NCBI GenBank assembly: GCA_964547485.1
Contig: CAZJNU010000007.1
Location: 1-64,000 of the forward strand
DNA from: JACJWR01 sp964547485
GTDB taxonomy: Bacteria; Actinomycetota; Actinomycetes; S36-B12; UBA10799
Direction of reading: 5' to 3'
DNA: 64,000 nucleotides
A program made the position numbers and the translations under genes. Of this stretch, positions 8,214 through 15,654 are shown one piece after another. Position 1 is the stretch's first letter. Every line of letters starts with the position of its first letter. The notes below the pieces were generated by a model. That model did not search any database. It was not told where the DNA came from and was given only the letters and a program-made list of their open reading frames with translations.

Positions 8214-9689
8214 ATGACCACGTTGACATCGGACGCTCTGCACCGAGGTTCCCGCTTCCTCCGAGAGCACCTGGCCACCAGGGCCCGCTTCCTCTCCGCG
8301 AACAGCGCCTTCGTGGCCCGCCGCAGGCAGCGCAACAGCTTCTTTCACGAGCAGGTGAATAGACTTGTGGCGTCCCAGACGGCCGGTGGCCGGACCATCA
8401 TCGATGTCGGCTGCGCGGATGGACTCACCTTGGCGGCCTGCAATCACGAGCATCCAATCGGGATAGACGTCGACCAGGCCGCCATCGAGGAAGCCCGCAG
8501 ACTCCTACCAGAGGCTGACTTCGTCGAGGCTGCGATCGAGGATGTCGAGGCCAGCCCGGCGACCGCACCCGACCACATTGTGATGTCGTTGCTGTTGGAC
8601 GAGGTGTACGACGCGGACCCAGTTCTTCGTAAGATCCGCAGTTGGTGCGTGCCCGACACGCGGGTCGTGGTGGTGACCTACAACCGACTCTGGCGCCCCG
8701 CACTCCGCGTCGCGGAACGTCTAAGACTGAAGGTCCGCACGGACAACGAGAACTACATTCCGTGGGTGGAGTTGGAGAACCTGTTGGCGGTCACAGGTTT
8801 CGAAACCGCGAAACGACTGGACGGGATCCTGCTACCAGTGCAGATACCGTTGGTCTCCCGGTTCACGAACAGGTGGATCGCGCCGCTGCCGGTCATCAGA
8901 CAGCTGAGTATGGTCCGGGTGACGGTGGCCCGCCCCGTCACCCGGACCGTTACGCCGCCGACCTCCGTGAGCGTCGTGGTGGCGGCCCGGAACGAAGCAG
9001 GGAATATCGACCAGTTGATCGAGCGCGTGCCGAAGATGGCCGTCGACCAGGAGATCGTGTTCGTGGAAGGCGGCTCCACCGACGACACCTGGGAGGTGAT
9101 CGGCGAGGCGGTAGCCAACGGACAGTCGTGGAACGGCACCCGGCTGCGCGCGCTGCGCCAGCCGGGAACAGGGAAGGGGGACGCGGTGCGGGCCGGCTTC
9201 GATGCGGCCACCGGGGAAGTGCTGGTGATCCTCGACGCCGACCTCTCGGTGCCGCCGGAGGAACTCCCGCGGTTCGTTGCGGCCGTGACGGAAGATGCCT
9301 GCGAGTTCGCCAACGGTTCCCGACTGGTGTACCCGATGGACAGCGAAGCCATGCGCTTCCTCAACCTGGTCGGCAACAAACTCTTCGGGAACCTCTTCAC
9401 GTTTCTGCTGAGCCAACCCATCCGAGACACCTTGTGTGGCACAAAGGCTCTCCGGGCCGATGCGTACCGCCGGATCGCTGCGGGTAGATCCCAACTGGGC
9501 GAGTTCGACCCGTTCGGCGATTTCGACCTGCTATTCGGCGCTTCCCGGCTAGGGCTTCGCATCCGCGATATCCCGGTGCACTACAAGGAGCGAACCTACG
9601 GGGCGACGAACATCTCGCGATTCAGTCATGGCGTCCTGCTGCTCCGAATGAGTCGGGTGGCAGCGCTGCGCCTGAAGTTCGTGGGATGA
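8214..9689 (+). CDS. Methyltransferase-GT2 glycosyltransferase fusion
   Basis: The 491-residue product has two domains. An N-terminal methyltransferase-like domain carries TIIDVGCADG, GIDVDQAAIEEAR and VMSLLLDEVYD. The C-terminal GT2 domain starts near residue 245 with SVSVVVAARNEAGNI, followed by VEGGSTDD, a DxD in VLVILDADLSVPPEE and a KTLL-type acceptor region. The GT2 half resembles polyprenyl-phosphate glycosyltransferases, and its C-terminal hydrophobic stretch may touch the membrane. The start is uncertain: a GTG at 8184 is in frame, and the ATG at 8214 is used here. It is followed by a 4-bp overlap with the membrane protein gene. Together with the GT2-PaaK gene this makes two different GT2 fusions within 4.5 kb. 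Confidence 0.82.
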   Translation: MTTLTSDALHRGSRFLREHLATRARFLSANSAFVARRRQRNSFFHEQVNRLVASQTAGGRTIIDVGCADGLTLAACNHEHPIGIDVDQAAIEEARRLLPEADFVEAAIEDVEASPATAPDHIVMSLLLDEVYDADPVLRKIRSWCVPDTRVVVVTYNRLWRPALRVAERLRLKVRTDNENYIPWVELENLLAVTGFETAKRLDGILLPVQIPLVSRFTNRWIAPLPVIRQLSMVRVTVARPVTRTVTPPTSVSVVVAARNEAGNIDQLIERVPKMAVDQEIVFVEGGSTDDTWEVIGEAVANGQSWNGTRLRALRQPGTGKGDAVRAGFDAATGEVLVILDADLSVPPEELPRFVAAVTEDACEFANGSRLVYPMDSEAMRFLNLVGNKLFGNLFTFLLSQPIRDTLCGTKALRADAYRRIAAGRSQLGEFDPFGDFDLLFGASRLGLRIRDIPVHYKERTYGATNISRFSHGVLLLRMSRVAALRLKFVG

Positions 9690-11569
9690 CGTCGGACCAG
9701 GCCCGAGCCGAGAGCCTCCCGACGGGCCGCGCCGGGGGCCGCCGTCAGGGCCCGTGGGCCGCGCTACTCGCGGTGCTGACCTTCTCCCCGACCGTTCTGC
9801 TGGTGATCAGTCAAGCCCTCAATGTGGGCCATCCCTACACACTCGGTGGCAGTGTCGCGCTCAGTGACAGTGCCGGGTGGAATGCCTGCGCGAGCGCCCT
9901 GGCAACCGCGCACGAGTCCGCCCACAAGGCCGACTGGTGCCTTCGCCGTCCGATGGCCTTCATCCTCGAGGCCGGCTACTTTCCGGTAGTTCCCGCCAGC
10001 ACGGCGGCAGTTATGGTTGTTCAGACTTCGCTGCTGGGCCTGGCCGCGTGGGTGATGCTGGTCGTGACTCGTCGCCGATTGCGGGCCCCCTTCTGGGCGT
10101 TGGCGGTCGCGGCGGTCGCCCTGATCTGGCCGATCTTCAGCTACGGGGGCTCTGTTGGGCCAGAGGGGGTGTGCCTGCTGCTGTCGCTGGTATCGGCCGC
10201 GATGTTGCTGCAGTTCCTGCACGATCGGCGCCCCTGGTGGGGTGCGGGCAGCGCTGCTTTGCTGATCCTTGCCTTGCAGGCACGCCCTGGGAACATCCCC
10301 CTCACAGCGGCCGTCTGCCTGGACGTCGTGGGCGTCGTCTACCTGTCGCTGCGACGACGCCGTCTGGCCGCCGGCATTGGCGTCGGACTTGTCGCACTCT
10401 GGGTTTTGCCGAATCAACTACTGCGGTTGGCCGGAATGAAGGAGGCCGGGAACGGCGGCAATTTCTGGTACACCCTCTACTCCGCAGCAACTCCCGAGTC
10501 GGACAAGTGGTCCGACGCAGCCAGCAAGTTCCGCGATCAGCTGCAATCGGGACAACCGGAGTCCGTCGCGTTCGAGCGAGCCAAGAGCGCGGCACTTGAA
10601 CTGCTCGCGCAAGATCCCTCCTACTTCCTCACCCAGTTGCGCACCAACATCGACACCTTCCTCAGCCAAGGATTCGTCAACCTGGCACTGGGAAACCCGG
10701 TACGGCTGGCTTGGGACGCGGGCATCGTCCCCGCCACTCAGCCACTGCTCGGGCTCGTCAGCCTCGCCGGTTTCGCCGCATCCTGGCTATTTCTGTTGAC
10801 ATTGGTTGGGGCCCTGGCCGTGGCGATCGCACGGCGACACCGCGACCGACCATGGCCGATTGAGGACCGCGTCCGCACCCATCTGGTAGTCCTGGGCCTC
10901 ATCTGTTTCGTCGGAGCAGCGGGGTTCTTCGCCGTCGCAGGTCACGACGAGGCGACTCGGCACTTGGTGCAGAACATCCCGTTCCTGCTGGTCTCCTGGA
11001 TCGCCGGCCTGACCCTGCTGACCACCCTCCGCCGACCCGTCCCAATCATCGATGAAGCAACCGACGGGGCCCCCGACGAGCGCCCGAGCCTTGCACTGTC
11101 AAGGCTCGGCGGGGTCTCCAGCACCGGGATCCGGACCGTGGCGATCACTTATGGCGCCGTGGTGCTGGCGCTGGCGCTGGTGGCAGGGGCTGAAGGACGC
11201 GTTTCGCCGACGTCCCTGACGATCGCGAGCAGTTGTGATCCCGGCGCGTCGACGGGTCGCTGGACCGTCATCGGATCCGCGCCGGTCCACACGTCGCGGC
11301 GGGTCGCGGCTCCACTGGAGTGGCGTCGGCAGTCGGGACAGCCGGCTGACCTCTTCCTGGGTGAAGGCAGTTGGTTGAACCGAGAGATGCAACGACTGCC
11401 CGCCGGGGTAGTGCTAGCGCTCAGAGACCAGGAAAGTGGGAACGTCTTGCCCGCCTTCCTGGCCGACTCCGATGACAGTCCTTACTGCTTCCGGACGGCA
11501 CCCGCGGATACGGCAGCGGGGATTCTAGGACTGCGGCTCCTCAACCCCGCACCTGCCGACGAACGCTGA
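9686..11569 (+). CDS. Large polytopic membrane protein of the polysaccharide cluster
   Basis: The 627-residue product starts with ATG overlapping the stop of the preceding gene. A short charged N-terminus is followed by about ten hydrophobic segments, for example PWAALLAVLTFSPTVLLVIS and FWALAVAAVALIWPIF. After the last TM segment (near residue 490) comes a hydrophilic, presumably extracytoplasmic domain of about 130 residues, with two cysteines (SSCDPGAS, YCFRTA) that could form a disulfide. The topology resembles GT-C glycosyltransferases or polysaccharide ligases, but I see no diagnostic DD motif in loop 1, so I do not assign an enzyme. Operon position suggests a role in moving or transferring the product of the preceding glycosyltransferases. 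Confidence 0.75.
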   Translation: MTSDQARAESLPTGRAGGRRQGPWAALLAVLTFSPTVLLVISQALNVGHPYTLGGSVALSDSAGWNACASALATAHESAHKADWCLRRPMAFILEAGYFPVVPASTAAVMVVQTSLLGLAAWVMLVVTRRRLRAPFWALAVAAVALIWPIFSYGGSVGPEGVCLLLSLVSAAMLLQFLHDRRPWWGAGSAALLILALQARPGNIPLTAAVCLDVVGVVYLSLRRRRLAAGIGVGLVALWVLPNQLLRLAGMKEAGNGGNFWYTLYSAATPESDKWSDAASKFRDQLQSGQPESVAFERAKSAALELLAQDPSYFLTQLRTNIDTFLSQGFVNLALGNPVRLAWDAGIVPATQPLLGLVSLAGFAASWLFLLTLVGALAVAIARRHRDRPWPIEDRVRTHLVVLGLICFVGAAGFFAVAGHDEATRHLVQNIPFLLVSWIAGLTLLTTLRRPVPIIDEATDGAPDERPSLALSRLGGVSSTGIRTVAITYGAVVLALALVAGAEGRVSPTSLTIASSCDPGASTGRWTVIGSAPVHTSRRVAAPLEWRRQSGQPADLFLGEGSWLNREMQRLPAGVVLALRDQESGNVLPAFLADSDDSPYCFRTAPADTAAGILGLRLLNPAPADER

Positions 11570-11622
11570 TTGGTGCCAGCGTCCTCGCGAACCATACTCA
11601 CGACTGGCCTTAGTCTGTGGTC

Positions 11623-12744
11623 ATGAAACTGCGGCACCCACCAGCGGCTGCGCTGCAACTTCGGCTGTTGCACCGACGGTTCCCGGTCGTGGTGGCGATC
11701 ATCGCCTTGATCCTGAGTGGCTGCGGGGCTCAATCGGCCGCCTCGCTGCTGGCCCCACCGTCCATCGCCGCAGTGCCGTCCAGCCTTCCCCAGTCCCCCG
11801 CGCAAGCAGATCAACAGCGAGCCGAACTAGCCATGGCCATGTTCGGCACTCGGGATCTTTCAGGCGCCAACTACGGCACCACCGCGGTGACGCCAGCGAA
11901 CCAGGACACGATCCCGCTCAGTCTGCGTCCGCTGGTGGTGGGCAGCTACATGCTGACAGTTCCACTGAAGTTCGAACTCTCCTCGAATGTTCGGGTACTC
12001 ATCCCGGCAGCTCCACGTCACTGCGTCCTGCTGTGGCACGGAGGTCATGCAGCCGATGCGTATATCTCCGGCGGCGAGAAGGTGGTGCATGATGCTCTCG
12101 TCGCCAACTGCCGCGTCGCTGTTCTCGATATGCCGCTACACGGCGCCAACGCCGGTATCCCTGCCAGGACCAACGATGGTCGAATCGTCGACCCACAGAG
12201 ACCCGACCCATACTCCCTGCACAACGATCTGTCCTGGCTGGACCCGGATAACAGTGGAGCTGCCCTCAGCTTGTTCATAGCCCCGGTGGTAGCCACGGTC
12301 GACCACTTCCTGAAGGCCAACCCCGCCAGCGACATCACTCTGGCCGGTTTCTCAGGTGGTGGCTGGACGACAACCGTCGCCGCGGCCGTTGATCCACGGA
12401 TCAGACATTCGGTGGAGGTTGCCGGCAGCCAACCCTTCGCGGATCTCAGTTCCTGCGCGGGCGACTACGAGCAGTGCCATCCGGCTCTGTTCGGCAGAGT
12501 CTCGATGACGCAGATCTATGTGCTTGCCTCCCAAGGCCTGTTCCGTGAACACGTGCAGTTCCTGAACTACTACGACACCTGCTGCTACTCGCACATCGAC
12601 GGCAAGGCCTACACCGAGGTGGTGCAGCAGTCCGTCTCTGCGTCAGGCGGTGGCCTCTTCTTGATGTTCCCCGACTACACCCTGCAGACGCATGCGATCC
12701 CGGCTGCCGCTCAAGGATGGATTGCGGCGTGGCTGGCGCGCTGA
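11623..12744 (+). CDS. Alpha/beta-hydrolase-like lipoprotein
   Basis: The 373-residue protein has a lipoprotein signal: Arg-rich n-region, hydrophobic PVVVAIIALI and the lipobox LSGC with Cys34. An alpha/beta hydrolase core follows, with CVLLWHGGH as an oxyanion-type strand and loop, and the nucleophile elbow GFSGGGW. A His near the C-terminus (LQTHAIPAA) could complete the triad. Several cysteines (CAGDYEQC, TCCYS) suggest disulfides outside the membrane. The substrate is unknown; an esterase acting on the surface polymer is a reasonable guess. The ATG at 11623 lies six bases after TAGTCT (11611-11616), which fits a leaderless promoter, so I prefer it to the GTG two codons upstream. It faces the Emb-like genes with only 3 bp between the stop codons. 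Confidence 0.78.
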   Translation: MKLRHPPAAALQLRLLHRRFPVVVAIIALILSGCGAQSAASLLAPPSIAAVPSSLPQSPAQADQQRAELAMAMFGTRDLSGANYGTTAVTPANQDTIPLSLRPLVVGSYMLTVPLKFELSSNVRVLIPAAPRHCVLLWHGGHAADAYISGGEKVVHDALVANCRVAVLDMPLHGANAGIPARTNDGRIVDPQRPDPYSLHNDLSWLDPDNSGAALSLFIAPVVATVDHFLKANPASDITLAGFSGGGWTTTVAAAVDPRIRHSVEVAGSQPFADLSSCAGDYEQCHPALFGRVSMTQIYVLASQGLFREHVQFLNYYDTCCYSHIDGKAYTEVVQQSVSASGGGLFLMFPDYTLQTHAIPAAAQGWIAAWLAR

Positions 12745-12747
12745 CCC

Positions 12748-15654
12748 TCACCACCGCGCGGTGCCGAACTGCAGGCTGGCTCCGACCGGCGAGGGTGACT
12801 CCGAACGGAGCACACACAGGCGGGTACCGGCCGAGCTCTCCTGGCACGATTGTTCGCTGAGCACCATCTCCCGCTGTAATCGCCAGTAGGCGATCTCCTT
12901 CGATGTGGCAATAATCCACTGGTAAGGCTCGACGATTCCGGTGTCAATTCGTGGCGTCCGCAGACAGGAGGCCCACATCATCGTGTAGGGCGCCTGCCAC
13001 ACCGGACCGTTGCCGGCGACTTGTTTCAGGGCGCTGGTTTGCAGCACTCGAACCGGGGAGAGCACCGCGCGCGGACCGGTTGAGACCGCCCAGGACAACC
13101 GGACCCGCTGCGCCCCCACTGGCGGGGTGAGCTCCAGCAGCCGCCAGTAGTCGCCCACATCTTTGACCGATAGTTCAGTGCGGGATTGAGTCGATGGAGT
13201 GGACCCTGTCCACTCGGCCACGAGATCGAACTCGGCACTCCCGGCCAGCGCCCAGGTGCGTAGCTGGCCGTCCACCGGCAACTTGAACCATGGCGTGACC
13301 GCCGACAACGCCCCGTCGGGCGCGGTCCAGGTGGTGCTGTCGACCGGTCGTCGTGCGCCGATGCGTTCGATCAGATACGGCTGGGCTGTCGCCGCGGGCT
13401 GCCCGACTGGCTCCGGGTCTGCAAATGGGAGCACCACCTGTTGGGTCGGAACTCGCAGGCCCGACGGACCGGCGAGGCCACAGGGATTACCGGAGACGGA
13501 GCCGACCACGATACCGGGCCAGGACTTGGCCGGGGTGTCGAGCGCGTCCATCAGTAGCGGCGCCAGCGACACCGATGCCAACGCGGTCACGGTGAGGCCG
13601 ACCATGAATGTCAGCACAACCCCGGGGCGATGGTCCGCGGCTGACTGCTCACCGGGGGCTTCGGGTGCGGGTTCGACCCCCCGTCGCCGCGACCGGAGAA
13701 GAACGGCGAGGACAACTCCCGCCGGTACGACCAGCAGCAACCAGAACATCGGCGACCGAGCCGGAGTGAATTCATAGAGGTCCACGGTCCAGGAATCGAG
13801 TCGTCCCCATCGGGCCGGGTACCGGGCACTGAGCCAACCAGTGACGACCACGATCGCAGAGGCGGTCAAGCCTCGAGCCAGCCAGCTCCCGGACCTGGCC
13901 ATCAGCCCGACCGCCGCCAGCGCGGCCAGGGAGGCCACAGCGGGCCACAGCGCCGCCAGGTGCCAGACCCACTTGCTGGAGGTGGGCGCCAACCCGACGC
14001 ACGCCCAGATGCAGGCGTAACCGAGAACAGTCGCACCTGAGGAGGGCGCGCGATCCCGTCGAACCAGGAATCCGCCGATGCAGAGTCCGATCAGCAGCAG
14101 GCAGAAGATTCGGATCGGAACCTGCCCACCGGCGAAGTTTTGGATCCGCAGCAACTCGTTGAACGACTGGTCGTGAGCACCCTCCGAGGTGAACGCCGCG
14201 CTACTCCACTCGAACACAGACAGGTTGCTATGCAGCATCAACAGCCCGACAACCAACGCCAAGGTCACACCTGCCGTCGCTGCAATGTAGACCGCCAGCG
14301 ATAACCGGTTGGACGACTCCCGCCACCATCGGAACAACTGCGGGAGCACCGCCAGCGATGCAGTGACGACAACCCAGCCGGATTGGTGGACCGCGAAAGC
14401 CGCGGCCGCGACCACGCCGACGGCCAGCAGCAGTGACATAAGCCCGGTAGCGCGCATCGACAGAATCAGCAGGAACTGGGCCACCAATAGCAGCGACACC
14501 ACCACCTCGGGGCGCAGACTCGGTAGCCACGCCAGCACGAATGCGGCCACCACTGCAGCAGCGACGCCCCTTGCCATCGCCCTGGCGTAGGGCGGGGTGA
14601 CTCTGTCGATCAAGTACCGACGCAGCACCCACCAACCGCCAATGACCATCAGCAGCGAAGGCAGTCTCAGCACCAAAAGGGGGATGTCATTGTGCCGGAG
14701 CCACGACTGTTGGATCAGGGTCCACCAGAAACCCTGCGGTTGCGGCGCGGCCGAGGCGGTGAAGTAGTTCGAGAAGAATCCCAGCGAGGAGTAGTTGCGC
14801 GCGGTGGTGAGCACCCAGCCGTCATCGGACAGGGACGGCACGAAGAAGAGTGCAACCAGGGCAGCGAGTACGACGCCGGTGTCTGACAGCGTCCAGCGGG
14901 CCCCAGCAGGTGTCTCCGTGATTTCACCTTTCGGACCGATGAGACGCCTCGAGGAGCGCCAGATCACGACGACCGCGGCCCCGATCACCACCATCAGCAA
15001 CCACCGCCAAGCGGGCCAGGCGATCGTCGCTGGGCGGGTCAGGATGCGCACCGAGGACCCCAGTCGGAGTTCCTTCGCGATGTGCACTCCATCGATCTGG
15101 AAACTAGGCCTCACCGCACCAGGGACCGTCGACTCGGGGGCAGCCACGCTGCTCGTTCGGCTCTCGCGCCCGGCGTTCAACGTGACCGAGTCGGACGCAC
15201 CGTCGTAGTGCAACCTGACGGCACAGTCCCCCTCACCGAGCGGTTGGGTGAGTCCGGCAATCCGCGTTCCGGACGAATCCACCCAGATCTCGGGACCCGT
15301 CGACCAGAGCCCCAACTCCCTCGAACCAGCGAACCGGAGGATTTCCAGGTCTGCAGAGTTGGTAGCGCTCCGCTGCCGGATCGCCTGGCATGGGATCGAT
15401 GCGTCGATCTCAGCCGGGGCACCGGCAGACAATTCAATGGCCGTCTCGGTCGTATCGGTGGACGTGGGGGTCCAAGTCCAGGTCGTCGTCCGCCCCGAGA
15501 TCGGGAGCAAGGCCATCGTCAGTGCCGCCAACAGCGCAACGAAGGCCGCCGCCGCCATCGTCCAGCCGGGTCGTCGCCCGAGCCGGCTCCGTCCCTGCTG
15601 GCCGGCAGGCTGCACCTGCGTCGTTCGGCGCGGGGAGGCGACGTTCACAGCCAC
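12748..15654 (-). CDS. EmbC-type arabinosyltransferase (GT53), second of tandem pair
   Basis: The 968-residue membrane protein belongs to the Emb arabinosyltransferases, which transfer arabinofuranose from decaprenyl-phosphoarabinose to cell-wall arabinan outside the membrane. After an N-terminal TM (MAAAAFVALLAALTMALLP) comes an extracytoplasmic sugar-binding-like domain of about 170 residues. The GT-C core has the acidic pair in SLSDDGWVLTTARNY, then NYFTASAAPQPQGFWW and LPSLRPEVV, and a TSSKWVWHLAA segment corresponding to the TPTKW region of mycobacterial Emb. A C-terminal extracytoplasmic domain contains SGNPCGLAGPSGL. It is shorter than mycobacterial EmbA/B/C (about 1,090 residues). The gene starts 10 bp inside the end of the upstream paralogue, so both are made from one mRNA. 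Confidence 0.87.
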   Translation of the reverse strand: MAVNVASPRRTTQVQPAGQQGRSRLGRRPGWTMAAAAFVALLAALTMALLPISGRTTTWTWTPTSTDTTETAIELSAGAPAEIDASIPCQAIRQRSATNSADLEILRFAGSRELGLWSTGPEIWVDSSGTRIAGLTQPLGEGDCAVRLHYDGASDSVTLNAGRESRTSSVAAPESTVPGAVRPSFQIDGVHIAKELRLGSSVRILTRPATIAWPAWRWLLMVVIGAAVVVIWRSSRRLIGPKGEITETPAGARWTLSDTGVVLAALVALFFVPSLSDDGWVLTTARNYSSLGFFSNYFTASAAPQPQGFWWTLIQQSWLRHNDIPLLVLRLPSLLMVIGGWWVLRRYLIDRVTPPYARAMARGVAAAVVAAFVLAWLPSLRPEVVVSLLLVAQFLLILSMRATGLMSLLLAVGVVAAAAFAVHQSGWVVVTASLAVLPQLFRWWRESSNRLSLAVYIAATAGVTLALVVGLLMLHSNLSVFEWSSAAFTSEGAHDQSFNELLRIQNFAGGQVPIRIFCLLLIGLCIGGFLVRRDRAPSSGATVLGYACIWACVGLAPTSSKWVWHLAALWPAVASLAALAAVGLMARSGSWLARGLTASAIVVVTGWLSARYPARWGRLDSWTVDLYEFTPARSPMFWLLLVVPAGVVLAVLLRSRRRGVEPAPEAPGEQSAADHRPGVVLTFMVGLTVTALASVSLAPLLMDALDTPAKSWPGIVVGSVSGNPCGLAGPSGLRVPTQQVVLPFADPEPVGQPAATAQPYLIERIGARRPVDSTTWTAPDGALSAVTPWFKLPVDGQLRTWALAGSAEFDLVAEWTGSTPSTQSRTELSVKDVGDYWRLLELTPPVGAQRVRLSWAVSTGPRAVLSPVRVLQTSALKQVAGNGPVWQAPYTMMWASCLRTPRIDTGIVEPYQWIIATSKEIAYWRLQREMVLSEQSCQESSAGTRLCVLRSESPSPVGASLQFGTARW

